From Cinnamomum chago (taxonomy: Eukaryota > Streptophyta > Magnoliopsida > Laurales > Lauraceae), in NCBI GenBank assembly GCA_038049695.1, contig CP142457.1, forward strand, positions 61,996,501 to 62,060,500: DNA of 64,000 nt, read 5' to 3'. Below the pieces are notes generated by a model. The model saw only the letters and a program-made list of their open reading frames with translations, did no database searches and had not been told where the DNA came from. This document shows, piece by piece, positions 12,180 through 24,785 of the stretch. Each line of letters starts with the position of its first letter. Position 1 is the first letter of the stretch. Made by a program: the position numbers and the translations under genes.

Positions 12180-12769
12180 ATGCAACGACAATCGCTGGGG
12201 TCGCCTTCGAAGCTGCAAGTCAGTGTTGGGAGGGAGGAAAGGAAAGATGAAGAAGAAGAGAAACGCAAGCAAGTAGAAGTAGAGGTGAAAGAGGCAGACA
12301 AGCTTCTTCTCAAAGCGACTTCCAGAATCGATAAATCCATTCATCTCATTCCGGTTCTTACAATCTTCTGTTTCTTCCTCCTCTATCTTGCCTCTTACGA
12401 TCCATCGCAAAAAGGTAAAAACAAACCAAGATTTTCACAGCATTCTTCTTCATCTATTACTTATCATCATTCTTCTTGCAGAGATGGAGCCGGAGAATGC
12501 AGGTGTTTTCGAAGGGTATTTTCGTCAGAAAGGTAAAAATGCAAATGCTCCATCCACAGTAGGTCATGTTTTCTCTTTATTTTTCTTCTTCACTAACTTT
12601 TGATGCTTTTGGTGTCTGGTTTGAAGATCCAACAGAGATTGGAGAATTTGAGAGACTACTAGAGATGGGAAAAAGCGCATCTTCGACGATTCTGGTAGGC
12701 CGTCGGACTTTAAAGGAGGTTATCAGATTCCGGTCGACCAACCTCCATCGCAAATTTGGCTATTTTTAG
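12180..12769 (+). CDS. Small single-pass membrane protein of an uncharacterised plant family, three exons
   Basis: Exons 12180-12414, 12482-12532 and 12627-12769 join to 143 codons (142 aa). All introns are GT-AG and phase 1, with short introns of 67 and 94 bp. The N-terminus MQRQSLGSPSKLQ is a conserved start I recognise from many plant genomes and fixes the ATG. A Glu/Lys-rich helix (about 18-45) precedes a hydrophobic segment around residues 55-71 (HLIPVLTIFCFFLLYLA), which I read as one transmembrane span. The rest (79-142) is polar and ends in a basic HRKFGYF tail, resembling the HRK-G-F ending of homologues. No enzymatic motif is visible and the function is unknown. Topology is inferred: basic residues on both sides make it ambiguous. 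The 51-bp middle exon is inferred from splice sites and the preserved frame; a two-exon isoform cannot be excluded. Confidence 0.8.
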
Positions 12770-15700
12770 AAAGGTATGGAGGGTCAGATTTCTCCTCCGT
12801 TACCTACCTGATCAAATGAATCAGAAGAACAAGTGGATTGTTCTTCCTGTACCAAGCTTTGCCCCATGTATGCAATAGGATGCAATTGATGGTGTTTTGC
12901 TATTATTATTTGTTCAACTAATAGGGGTTGGGTTTTTGCTAAGATTTGGAATGGTGTACGAAACGATGGCCATCTAAGCAATGGTAAATCCGATAAAAAA
13001 AAAAAAAGTATTGTATTTGCATTTGTATTTGTATGTTTTTAAATGTTTCTTTTGGCCATCAATAAGCACTGGAAGCCAGCTGGTGTTCTGGTCTGGTTTG
13101 GTCTGTGGACTCTGGAGTCCTGACCGTTATACAGTTCTTGGGTTGCGTTTGATGGTGTCAGCTCAGCTAAGCTGGCCAGCATTACAACGGTTAGTAAAAC
13201 AAAAGGTGTCCCATCCAGTGCAAATGAAAAAAATATTTGCATTTGTTTATCTATCTTGCATGAGGTAAATCATAAATGCACTAGTATTTTATGATGATTT
13301 AAAAAGTGAAACAATCAAACCGGTCTGTTTTATTGGTGGGTATGGGTGAGCTCTTTTATAGCTGTATGTTGTTTTACTTTGTATTTGCTTTATTTATATT
13401 CTAATTGTTTAGTGGACACTTGTTTTGATGGGGTAATATTAAAATGATTATGATGGTGATTTCTTATCTTTTTTCAAAATTCTTTTTGCTAGATTGGATG
13501 AGAGTGGTACAGAATTGTGGGTCTAAAACCCTATTTGCAAAAAATAAAAAATAAAAAAATCCCCTGTAATGTCATTGAAGATCAATCAAGCTCATCATGT
13601 TTTTTTCTTCTTGCTGGTTCATAACCCCACTTTCAATGTCATGAAATCTAATGGCCACTGAAGTAAAACCCACACAATGGGGTGATATCTCTCTCATGTG
13701 ATTTGTTTGAATCAGCAGGAGCTGGATTTCTATAGGGGAGACCAATAGAACTTGCTGGAGTGAAATTTGGGCCAAAAGAATGAAACTAATTTGAACCTTT
13801 TCTTCCATATAGAAGTAGATTGGTAGATGTCCGCATTTTGCTGTGTTGGGCTGTCGGTGGCGTTTGGTGCATAACTTACTGTTCTGGTTTAGTACCCTCT
13901 ATTATTATTACACACCGTTGAGGATGAAGATGCGTTAGTGCGTCCCATCAAGTGTACCTTTTCGACTCTTCGCTGCCGACAATGTTGGTCGATGGAAAAT
14001 CATAACGCTTCTACAACACCTTGGCAATTGCTGACCGGACCAGCCTATTCGCCTGAAAATGACCTGCTAATTTTGATATTTTTTTAGGATATGGATTGAA
14101 CAATTGTCTTTTCACACCGGATATTTGCTCCAAAACAGAATTTAAGATCAAATATTCCTACAATAAGTGCGATATGGAAGTGTCCTAAAATTATCTCACA
14201 CAGGTGATATATGTGATATCGCAGAGTCTTAAAATATCGTATATTAAGCAATTCATAATAAAGGGTGAGGAGTATCTTTTTTACCTAATGGTTGAATCCC
14301 CATTGGCAACATGTAATACTTTTGGTCTCAGACGATTATGATCTTTAAAATAGTCTTAAATATAACAGTAAAAATACAGTTTAGTGTTGGTGGTTTTTTT
14401 TTTCACATTGGTGTTGGACTTGCTTGTGCCTTTACCTTTACCTTGGAATCATTGAAGTTGTCAAAAGTTTCTCAGTACAAATTTCTGCACTCTTGCTCAT
14501 GCTAGTGGAACAGTAATTGTTAGAATACTACTTTACAGAGAGGTCTTCAAGCGGAGGGACTGATATAACCGCAGCCTCGTCCCTGTTTCTTCAATTAGGA
14601 AAAAGAAAGAAGGGGCAGGGAGAAGAAAGACAAAATCCAAACAACACAACCACACACACAGAAAAAAAGAAAAGAAAAGAAAAGGGCCCCCCACTTATAA
14701 AATTCAATTACATGCTAAGAAAATTTTCAATTTTTTGTACAAATATTGCCTTAAAAGTATTATCCATCCAACTCCTGTAAAGCTTTCCACCCTTAAAAGA
14801 AAACATACTAATTTAAAGCTTATTAAAGGTCTCTATACGTACCCGTGCCCAGTGGTTGGTCTTCTTCTTTATGTTTAGATATCACTACACATGACTGGCT
14901 TCACCATTAGCGGACAGAAAGCAGAAAAGTCGTTTCTCATGATCCTTCACGAGCCAGAATGATGGCTCCTTTCTATTTCAGACCCCCAATTCCCATGCAC
15001 CTTCTTTTTCGTTAATTACTATTTTACTACAATTGGACTCTCGTGAAAAAAAAAAAAGAGGAGCAATTAGATATCGAATCAAAGAGTTAATCATGTTCCA
15101 ACAGTATCAGTCCTAGGCAAGAAGAATCCTGTGTGAGATTCATTGAGTTTTCTGTATGCAGCCATATAAATCATTCTGTGGAGCCAAACCAAGTTACTTG
15201 TTTTTAATCATTCAAAATGAATCCCTCTTGGCTCTTCCTGCTGTATCATACAGTCAGTTTTCTCCAACAGGAATGCACGCGGCAATTGTCAAATTGGTCG
15301 TGTGATAAATCTAATGGCAGAGTTTACACCAATTGCATTGAGATCTGGTCAAGTGCCAAAGCACGGGGAGAGGTTTATTTTGAACGGTGCAGACATAAGA
15401 TGGCCGTGCCAATTGATTGTTGGAGAGAGAGATATTCTTAGATCTGACCCACTCACAAACAGGCGCCCATTAATTTCCAGTGGCCCAAATTCCATTTCAA
15501 CATTTGTATTAAAGGGAAGATGAGGGACTATGAGTTCTATCATTTGAAAGTTGACGTTGGGTTCGAGTCGGTTGGTACAGGTTGAGTTTGCTGGTAATCC
15601 TCATTCATCTTATGTAATAGTCTTCTTTTGACATACTATTTAAGATGATCAAGAAAATGGATATTCTCTAAAACTATTTAATCTGGAGCATCAAAGAGAA

Positions 15701-17235
15701 AGGGGTTCAAATGATCTACAGGAATCGGTATTTTGCAAAGACACAAGTCTCATTCCTTTCCATCACCATATTTATTATAGCCCCAGGCGAGCCCAAGATT
15801 GGTGCAATGAGCCAACTACACACCATCCCACATGCAACGAGCGACCTGCTGCTGCTGCTTCGATCAACCACATTGTTGCTCTCTTTGCATAGGCTTGTTA
15901 AAAGGAATGCGGAAAGCGTTGTAGAGCCGAAGATGGTTGGCTTAGGTAAGCATGTTTTACATGTGTGTTGTAGTCCCAGAAACACCCGTACCTCATCGCC
16001 AAATTTTATAGTAGAAAGAAAGGGATTCGAGCTACTTGTTTAGTACTGGATTTTGAAGATCTTCCCACGGTACAAACCGTGATCTTGGAGCATAACAAAC
16101 GGCATGCAGGTGGCAACAAACCTAGTAGCGGCCAGGATGGAAATGAGCAAAACAACAACAACTTACCTTCTCCTCAAATATGATCGAAACCAATTTAATA
16201 AGTAGGGAGCATCATCACCATCCATTGTGGTGGGATCATAGCATTGTTCTTTCTATCACAACTTTCAAACATATCACTTGAAGAAAATTTAGGCTCTTAA
16301 ACGTAACACTTGGGCAAACCAACTTTGCCGCAAAACTATGTAGCCGTCTTGGCGAGAAGTGTAAAAATGAAAAGAAATACTAGAGTGGGGACAATATTGG
16401 ATGGACCCTTCTCCACGCTGCCGAGCGTGAAAAACACTGGCACTGAGAGAACATAGAACATTCCTCCGAACCATATAACCATAACTAGTTAACTACAAGC
16501 CCTGGTGCACACACAGCCAATATAGGTGCTGACGTCTCCACCAAAAAGCTCACCCGATCCTCATCCCTTGGACCACCCAACTCCACCCGATGACATTTAC
16601 AGTATCCCTCGAGTCCAGAAATCATGGGTTGAAGCCTGAAGTAGTGCAAATATACTTTGAGGCCCACCTATTAAAATGTCCCGGCCGCTCCTACTAGATG
16701 GGGGTATCCTCACCATAATTTACCGCAATAGACACTAATCGATTAAGATAAACCATTTTGATAAAAATCAATTAATAAATTAGCATAAAACTTATTTATA
16801 AATATATATATATATAATTGTATTAATCATATTTTTAAGCATTCAATCAATTATATATATATGTATGTATGTGAAGTGCTCATATGAGTATTTCTCACCT
16901 TACTATGAGAAATAGGGGTGGGAGCCATCACAATTAAGTTGTTGGCATTAGATATGAATGTGAGGGCCTCCACCTTATCTCTCATAATAAGGTGAGATCA
17001 TCTCTCACAGAAGCATCTCTCTCATATATATATATATGTGTGTGTGAGGAGCCCAACTTTATCTCTCATAGTAAGATGAGAGCATCTCTCATAAGGGCAT
17101 CTCCCATATATATGGATTTAAGTTGTTGGCATCTCCCACATTTAAGTTGTTGGTATTAAATATGGATGTGACGACCCCCACCTTATCTCTCATACTATGA
17201 GAGATAAGGTGAGAGCATCTCTCGTAGGAGCATTT

Positions 17236-17272
<37 letters not shown>

Positions 17273-17625
17273 TCATATGCCATAAATAAATATATATATA
17301 TATATATATATTGAAAATATTCATATACTGTGAAAACCATTGGTGGGGCCATCTAAGCAACTCATACAAAACGTTCGTGATCCTCCAATAATCACTAATT
17401 CCAAGGTTTGAAACCCAATTCGATAGAGGGTTGATTTTATTTTATTTTAATATAAAATCATTAAACTTGTACATCACGTATGAAAGGCTTAACGGCACGA
17501 GATTTCATCAAGTGAAGTGATATCACAAAGATATTTCCATCACCAGGGCCCCTATCAATCCTATGAATACTACTCATACGCGTATGCTGTTTGCTCAACT
17601 GGAACTCAAGCATTAAGAGATAGCA
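12770..17625. other. Intergenic stretch without recognised genes
   Basis: AT-rich DNA with several 60-110 codon open frames, none with a recognisable domain. The frame at 15302-15523 is the longest with a protein-like composition, but it matches no family I know. Nothing else stands out until the foldback repeats near 16.9 kb. Confidence 0.5.
16876..17245. repeat. Cluster of GAGAGATAAGG-family foldback repeats, copies 2 and 3
   Basis: Two adjacent, partly overlapping units share the arms ctcaccttactatgagaaat / ctcataataaggtgagatc and the core aattaagttgttggcatt and gtgagggcctccacc. The second unit (about 17045-17245) is rearranged, with the core sequence repeated. (TA)n tracts follow at 17241-17265 and 17289-17311. 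Confidence 0.75.
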
Positions 17626-18612
17626 ATGGCATTGGTAAGAGCAAGAAGGCAACAGCAACCCCTCCGGCTTCCTCTACCACCCTCTTCAAAACATCTCTTT
17701 CCTCGTCATCCCATGCCAACAACATTCCACCCTGACTCGCCACTAATCGAGAGCCTCTCCGACCTAGACAAGCTAGCAGTCCTCGGCCACGGCAATGGCG
17801 GCACCGTCTACAAGGTCTGCCACCGCAACTCCTCCGCCATCTTCGCCCTCAAGGTCCTTCGCTTCGACTGCGACACCATCGCCATCCGCCACCAGGCGAC
17901 CCGTGAGGCCGAGATCCTCAAACGGGTCAACTCACCCCACGTCGTCCGCTGCCACGGCGTCTTCGACGGCCAATCCGGCGACCTCTGCTTCGCAACAGAG
18001 TACATGGACGCCGGCTCTCTCCATGATTTGCTGCGCATCCGCCGAATTCTGCCGGAGAGGGTGATCGCCGGCGTGGCGAGGCGGGTCTTGGAAGGGCTCA
18101 AGTATCTTCACGGGATGAGGATCGTGCACAGGGACCTGAAGCCGTCGAACCTGCTCGTGAACGGCCGCGGGGAGGTGAAGATCGCCGATTTCGGAGTGAG
18201 CAGGGTGGTGGCGGGGGACACTTGCGGCGGCGGCGGCTGCTGCTGCGACTCGTACGTGGGCACGTGCGCGTACATGAGCCCGGAAAGGTTCGACCCGGAC
18301 ACGTGCGGGGGGAGGTACGATGGGTTTGCAGGGGACGTTTGGTCGCTTGGAGTGGTGCTGCTGGAATGCCACGTGGGAAGCTACCCCTTGATCTCCGCCG
18401 GGCAGAGGGCTGACTGGGCAACGCTAATGTGCGCCATATGCTTCGAGGGACCGCCTGAGGTGCCGGAGACGGCGTCGGAGGAGTTCGAGAGCTTTTTAAG
18501 GAGGTGTCTGGAGAAGAATTGGAGGAGGCGGGCCACCGTGCAGGAGCTACTTAGCCACCCCTTTGTGGCTCGGGGACACTCTTCTGCACAAGGCCTACTT
18601 GACAACGCATGA
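17626..18612 (+). CDS. MKK9: MAP kinase kinase, group D (MKK9/MKK7-like), intronless
   Basis: A single 328-aa frame. MAP kinase kinases phosphorylate MAPKs on Thr and Tyr; the MKK7/MKK9 group in Arabidopsis acts in ethylene, defence and stress signalling. The N-terminus MALVRARRQQQPLRLPLPP has the basic-plus-LxL docking motif for MAPKs and matches the start of MKK9 as I remember it, fixing the ATG. Kinase landmarks: glycine loop GHGNGGTV (54-61), ATP-binding Lys76 in ALK, HRDLKPSN (168-175) with catalytic Asp170, DFG (188-190), then SYVGTCAYMSPERF (209-222), with SPE in place of APE. The activation loop is unusual: TCGGGGCCCDS (199-209) contains runs of GGC and TGC codons, so the plant S/T-x5-S/T phospho-motif is spaced T-x9-S. 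The gene is much more GC-rich than its surroundings, as is common for intronless plant kinases. Catalytic residues are intact, so it is probably an active gene. Confidence 0.95.
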   Translation: MALVRARRQQQPLRLPLPPSSKHLFPRHPMPTTFHPDSPLIESLSDLDKLAVLGHGNGGTVYKVCHRNSSAIFALKVLRFDCDTIAIRHQATREAEILKRVNSPHVVRCHGVFDGQSGDLCFATEYMDAGSLHDLLRIRRILPERVIAGVARRVLEGLKYLHGMRIVHRDLKPSNLLVNGRGEVKIADFGVSRVVAGDTCGGGGCCCDSYVGTCAYMSPERFDPDTCGGRYDGFAGDVWSLGVVLLECHVGSYPLISAGQRADWATLMCAICFEGPPEVPETASEEFESFLRRCLEKNWRRRATVQELLSHPFVARGHSSAQGLLDNA

Positions 18613-21600
18613 CCCAACCACCAAAATTTTATTTTCCTCCATTCAATTCCCATTGTTAACAACATATTGATATCTGTTTCAATGAGATACATATTCAAGA
18701 AATCTTTAGAAAAAACGAAAGGGAAAAGGATCTTAACTTTAATCTCCACTGTGATTGTTAAAAAAGGATTTGAATTATTAGTATTCACTAATTTCAAATT
18801 GAAATAAACTCCTATTGATTTTGAACAGCCCCTACAACTTTGACCGAAGGACCATAATCATTTCCAATATCCAAGTCTCTTTTAACGTTTTTTAATCTCA
18901 CTTAATTTAATAAAATATCAATTATTACTCTCCCCGGTTCATTACGAGTGCAGCATTTCGCTACTTTCCATTAAAGGAGAAGTTATTTGAGTTGTTTTTG
19001 GATATTCACCTTCAATTCTAATTTTCTAACCAATTGTAGAAATGTAAGAGTCTTGGAATTCCTAAGAATTCAATTACACGAAAAAGCCCTATCCTTTTTC
19101 ATTTCTATCTTGACCATCCATTTCAAGAACTTGGGACGGAACTTTAGATGGAGCTGAGTGCAGTAGAAGCCAAAATCCTGAATGCTCTCTTTTATTTTAA
19201 TAGGGCCAGTGAAACAGTCAAACCTGCCCGGTGTCCCTATTATTTTCTAAATAAAAAATAAAAAAACCCACAGAAATCTTACGGCAAGGCAGCAGAGGAT
19301 TCAGATACATTATCATATCATCTCACTTCAAACGGTACACTGCAGAACTTGGAGAAACCTGCATTCAACCTGCAGAAAGTAGAGCCGATGCACAACAAAC
19401 TTCACTGCAAGTGCCACTTCAAGGCTATACTACAATTACCATTTTCTTTTTCTGAAATTTAGTTATTTTCATGAAGCAAATAGATTATATATATAAAATG
19501 TTGGAGTTAAAAGAGGAAAAACAAGTGAGATGCATCTAATCACTGTGTGGTGCAATGGCTACTGTTGACCTATCTGAATGTATGCCAATTCCCGGGAGAA
19601 GAGGAGTGAATAGAACATGTGGATTCAGAAGGTTGAAATTTCGCTGCATTTGGATGACAGTAGTCTTGTATTTAAGGGCTCCCAGAATGGATGGTTGGAA
19701 TGGCAGGTAAATTGGGCTTTTCTACCTGTTCATTGTCAAGGCCATAATCACATGAGAATAATCATCCTAACTTTGAGTGAAATTTCAGCCATCGCCAATC
19801 CACTGGCTTCTGCTGTCTTAATATTTTGTTATCCAGTACAAGCCCCTTTATCTTCATTTCTCATTGTTCAACAGAAGCATCAGGTTTAATGTCCTCAACA
19901 ACATTATTTTACATATCAGTTTCCCTTGGATTTCAGTCTGCATTTAAGGGAGCAGGACAACGAATTGAAGGTTTCCGCATTCCACTAGATCTTGCTTTTA
20001 CTGTAATGACACTTATGTACGCACTTCTTCTTCATTTTTATTTCTTCAAGAGATACACTTTCAGTACTCAAGGAAGAAAAGGTTAAACTCTAAAAACATT
20101 AGATGCAAATATCATTCTCCTGATATTCTGAAATATTGCAATTCCATGCTGCTGAATTATCACGGGGACAGTTACAACTGCATTGTCCTGTGAACTTGGA
20201 CTTTATCCTCAAAAGACAAAAAAACCTAGAACACAAAGTACATGCAGTTGATATGTGTATGCAATAATCGATGAAATAAATGAAAATACGATTAGGAACG
20301 AGTACATTAAATGAAATTTGGTGATGATGATAGAAGATAACCATTGAAGCCATTTGTGCTGGTTTAAGCAATGTGTATTAGAAGGCTAGGAACAACCCTG
20401 TATAAAGAACTTGATAAAGTGAAGATGGTTAAGCAATGTGTATTAGAAGGCTAGGAACAACCCTGTATAAAGAACTTGATAAAGTGAAGATGGATGAAGG
20501 CTCGATATAGAGCAAGGAGTGATGTCTGATTGTGGACTAACATATAACTTAGCCCTAAATAAGGACAGGACAATGCTTTAATGATGGCGATACTAGGCTT
20601 TCCAGTTGCAGCTTGATTAAAAAGTGTGGAAGCAGACCCAGGACAGTGCAGGACAAAACAAATCTTTTAACTGAATACTTAAAATTCAACTGAATCCTCT
20701 GTGCAAAAGTAGCTCAGTTTCAGTTGCCTAATGATTTTCCAAATGCTAGCAACACCAACAATGTTACAAATGTCAAACTGTAAATGGTATTATAGCAGTC
20801 ACAGTTCTGCACTTTATTTTTCCATTTTCTATGAAAGTTAACTGAGATTCTTTCTAAAAGGAAAATGATAAAATAGTAAAATACAATAATATATGGAGGA
20901 AAGCCAGATAAAAGAGAAATGACTCGGACCCTATAGTATATGTGCGTCTGTGTGTATTGAACTCACCCTTTCCCAAGAACCAACTGAACTGTCAATTGAA
21001 ATGACAAGTTAAAAAGTTCATATCACCAATTGGCATTCATAACTCTGAGAACCACAAGCTTCTGATATCCCACCTAGAAAATGATAATATACAGACTGAT
21101 AAAAAATAATTAAAAAAAAACCCAATAGTGTACAGGTACCAGAATAGAAATGGTAATATTACAGGTGTTGTCAAGTTCTTCTTATGTTCCATGCAGATTA
21201 CAACCCTGCAGGATGCACACTTGTTCAAGTGGGACATAGTCCTGTGTATCTCGTATGACACTCTAACCCAAATGCAACTCACAGTTCGGACGATCTAATA
21301 TACCACATTTATAGTGACTCTGCATCTATAAGTAAATCACTTTAATGACGGAACTGCATAAATCCTCAACGCAGAAGGAGTAGTGGGTAACCATAGATGA
21401 CTGTGTGCAAGTGCTTTCATGTTTATATACCATCAATAATAGTAGCAAGGAACACAACTAACTACTATTTTTGAAGACAATAATGCCCAGTAATTCTTGC
21501 ACAAACAAGAGGGGCTGCAAAAGTTGTCATTCTTAAACTCATGTAGAAAGCAATTTAATCATGGAAGACTTACTACCTTCATAAGCATCTATTGTGTTAC

Positions 21601-21854
21601 TCTCAACGAAGAGCTATAACCCATGGTAATAAATCAATCTATAGAAGTTGTACTAAGTCCACATATGGGTGCTCACGCATACTTGATAGCCTCAATTATC
21701 TTGTGCTGACCTGGAAAAAAGTATAGCCCAAATGACTATCAGCAAGTGCGGATCTTAGAAGATACCTATTAGGTTTCTGTCCAACAACTGCAATGAGAGA
21801 ATAATTATAGCAGAGTATTTTGGATTACCTTTAGTCACTTAAAACACAAAATAT
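18613..21854. other. Intergenic stretch without recognised genes
   Basis: AT-rich DNA between the MAP kinase kinase and the 3' end of the heat-shock-factor pseudogene. Apart from a perfect 65-bp tandem duplication (listed separately), I see no gene, RNA or transposon ends. Open frames are short and motif-free. Confidence 0.5.
20364..20493 (+). repeat. Perfect tandem duplication, 2 x 65 bp
   Basis: 20364-20428 and 20429-20493 are identical, starting ttaagcaatgtgtattagaa and ending aagtgaagatgg. The lack of any mismatch in noncoding DNA suggests a recent event or an assembly artefact. Confidence 0.92.
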
Positions 21855-24279
21855 ACATGTAGTGTCTTCTTTGCCTTTTGAGGTAAGAAGTCCTATCTGT
21901 TCTATTATATTGTCCATATGCTGGACTTTGTCCAATTTTGTCTGCTCTTACTGCACCTGTGTCCTTGCATTAGAATCCTGTGTGCTTGACTCAACCTCCT
22001 ACACGTCCTCTGATAGCAGGCATGCTGAAAGGAACTGTTCCCAGAAGGAACCATTTAAGCATGGAATCCTAGGCATCCCATCGATCAAAATGTCTATGTC
22101 GCTGTCACTCGAGAATTCCCCATCTTCCATTGGCATCGTCTCATCCACTGCTGGAGACATAGGGCTGATGAAGCCATTCCCCACTACTTCAGGAAGGACA
22201 AAGTTCTCATTTGGAATACCAACAACATTGCTTTCTGGGACCATTCCATGCACTTGAGGTAATTCAGGAATGACCATATCTGCCTGGGATGGAGTGAGGG
22301 ATTCAAGCACTGCAGATAGAACAATTGTATTAGGAAACTGAGACCTTACTACAATGTCTGTTGCAACAGGAGATTGAATCTCAGATACAGCAGAAGATGG
22401 GTGAATGTCATTGGCCACAGGCAAGTATGAGTTACCCCCGAAATTTGACTTGAAGAACTCCCACTGTCCAATCTCTCTGATGATGACGGAATATTGTCGA
22501 TCTTTGGTATTTTCATGAGCATGGTTATCTGTCCATCAGAACCAGGGGCACGTTCACCATCAGAGTTTGGTTTGGGAAGTCTCCTTTTCTTGTTAGCACC
22601 TGTTATGTCTGTTGTTGCCATTCTGTTGCACTAGCTGTGCCAAATACCTTGGGCTCCACATGGCCTTTGCCAAAAAGGACATCATCTGTTGCTGGCGCTG
22701 CTCCATTCCCTGAAGGCCTTGTCCCACAGTCTGCAACTGGTGATCAGTAGCCTGTTGCTGCTGCCTTAGCCTTAACAGTTCCTGCATGAGCACACCCTTG
22801 TCCTGTTTCAATTTCTTCCGCCGGCCCAAACTTTACCACCTCAACACATGTCCTGACTGATGCATTTTTATCTTGGGGCAGTTGAGGCTGAGTATGCTCA
22901 TGGGTGGGCTTCCGCCTAATAATAGTCTTCAGCAGGTGTTTCTGACCTCTTAGAAAGCCCTCGTTCACAAACTCCCACAGATCTGGAACAACCTTCCTGA
23001 AGCCCCGTTAAAAAAAAAAAAGAAGCAAAAGATAATGCAAAAATACACTTCATCAGGGTTTAGGAGAAAGTATATTAGAAATACCAGTAGGAAAATATAA
23101 GGTCAAAAGGTAAACTGATTCAGGAATGGAAAAAAATAATAATAATAACAGAATCTTATGATAGAAGTTGATTGATGGGTTACAAACCATCAAAAGTAAG
23201 CTCGCAGGACAAATCGAAGATCATCAATCGAACAAATTAATATTCTTCAGATGTCAATAAAAGAGCTGAGACAAGGCTTCTTGTCTTGAGGGGATAAAAA
23301 TGTTGGAATAAGGCTTTGAAGATGATGATGATGATGATGAAGGTTAGATGACTAATGAGTGAAATTTGAGAATTTATCCCATCCAACGCTGGCTCACCCG
23401 ATCAATTATCTCTGGATCACCAAACCATGAGCCCACAATACAAGGGAGAATACCCTTGCAAATACTTGTCTCAAAACTCATTTACTAATGCAGATAAAAA
23501 TGGACCTCCCTCACCATGGAAACTCTTCTGAAACCTCCAGAGTCCAGAGAGCAGGCAAATGAAATCCACCATCTCAATTGGCTCTAAACCACAAATTCAA
23601 GGAAGACAGAGTAGATATACATTCTTTTTTTTTTTGTTAACATAGTCCCCATTGATTTTTCTCTTCATTGGTTTTCATCAGGATTAGGATTTCAAAGATA
23701 CAAATTTCAAGCATCTCACAATCTCCTGGCTTTAATTTATTCTAAATTAGCCACATCGACTATTCCCGACCATAAGAGGATTTTCTGGTCTACTCGTTTA
23801 CTTGTCCCTTGTTCAAGTTATATGGCCCCCCATTGATTTCTTCATCTGGGGGCGAGGAATTAACAGATACGATTGTCAAGCACTTGACACAATCTATAGA
23901 TTTGAGAATTACTTTTTCCATAGAATCCCATTTACCATGAACTCCTAAAAACTCAATACCAATCAATCAACCAAACAGGCGACTGAATTAGGACAAACAC
24001 AAAAGAGAAAGAAAAGGCAAATGTGCAAAATCTGCAATTGGAAAGGGCTTACGTAGGTGTTGAGCTGCCTGATGAAGCTGGAGAAGCTGCTGTGCTTGGA
24101 GTACCTGGGGAGAAGGCTCTTGCCGAACTCGGCCGGATCTCGAACGACAAAGCTGTTGCTGGTATGGCTCCACGACACGATTGCGTTGGTCGATGGATCG
24201 TCCACCATGTCGTACGTCTTGATCAGGAACGGTGGCGGAGCGTTGGAGATTGAGACTTTATTCGATCCTCAGTAAATAT
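21855..24279 (-). pseudogene. HSFA1: Heat-shock transcription factor pseudogene, class A1 type
   Basis: Minus-strand homology to class A1 heat-shock factors, the master activators of the heat response. Exon 1 (to 24053) encodes most of the DNA-binding domain: [17 protein letters not shown] through [11 protein letters not shown], with a good gtaagc donor. Exon 2 starts at 23004 with GFRK, then [18 protein letters not shown], the Q-rich heptad oligomerisation region ([18 protein letters not shown]), a KKRRLPK nuclear-localisation signal, an acidic AHA-like block (SFWEQFL) and a C-terminal HMDNIIEQIGLLTS export-like motif. Lesions: the acceptor before GFRK reads GG, not AG; the frame shifts near 22808, 22615 and 22480; stops occur at 22744 and 21999 and again before the export motif; no in-frame ATG lies between an upstream TGA and the DNA-binding domain. 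Conserved residues are also changed (VVWN to VVRD, YFKHNN to YSKHSS, VDPDRW to VVPDLW). The retained intron makes it a duplicated, not a retroposed, copy. A separate ATG at 24525 opens a short frame that might be a remnant leader. Confidence 0.92.
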
Positions 24280-24655
24280 TGCGATAATGCGATGATCAGA
24301 GAGCCGTGATAGATCAAATCCAAAAGCAAAATGTAGAAATTAGGGATTAGAGGATACGAAAAGAAGAAGAAATAGAATTTTGGAAATTGGTGGGATTAGG
24401 GGTTAGAAAGGATAGAAGAGAGAGATGAGGAAATAGGCATTGAGTAACAAAACCCTACAAAGAAGGAGGAAGAGGAGAGTCGTACGGTCCTGGAGATTCT
24501 GCGAAGACGACGGACTTCCCGCCATTTGACTCTCTAATACGGGCTCGATGATCGCTAAAATAACAGATATGCCACTCCAAACGTTTTGTTTTGTTTTGTT
24601 TCCAATTTAAATCTGCTAAATCAATTGGACCAATCTGAACCGATAATATAAATAT

Positions 24656-24785
24656 GAGGAATGCTCACAGGCTGCAACTGTTCTTATTATAAGCTGGAGC
24701 TTGTGTGAGGCCCAACGGATCTGCCTGACCTCACACAGGCTCCAGCTTGTAATAAGAACAGTTGCAGCCCGTGTGAGCATTCCAC
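24656..24785. mobile_element. Mutator-type foldback MITE, 130 bp, 9-bp TSD
   Basis: Long inverted arms (GAGGAATGCTCACAGGCTGC on the left and its near-complement on the right) meet in a short spacer, so the whole element is a hairpin. TATAAATAT flanks it on both sides (24647-24655 and 24786-24794). Nine-base duplications are typical of the Mutator superfamily. It has no coding capacity. Confidence 0.85.

Noticed and set aside
12084..12410. Minus-strand frame opposite the small membrane protein
   Set aside because: Antisense shadow; the plus strand has the conserved start, membrane segment and consistent splice sites.
15217..15543. Open frames with protein-like composition (for example FTPIALRSGQVPKHGERFIL)
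   Set aside because: I cannot tie it to any family, there is no convincing splice structure, and the frame is broken upstream. Could be a decayed exon; not enough to call.
24280..24525. Upstream ATG at 24525 (MAGSPSSSQN) as the start of the heat-shock factor
   Set aside because: Not in frame with the DNA-binding domain and a TGA intervenes; joining would need an unsupported extra intron.
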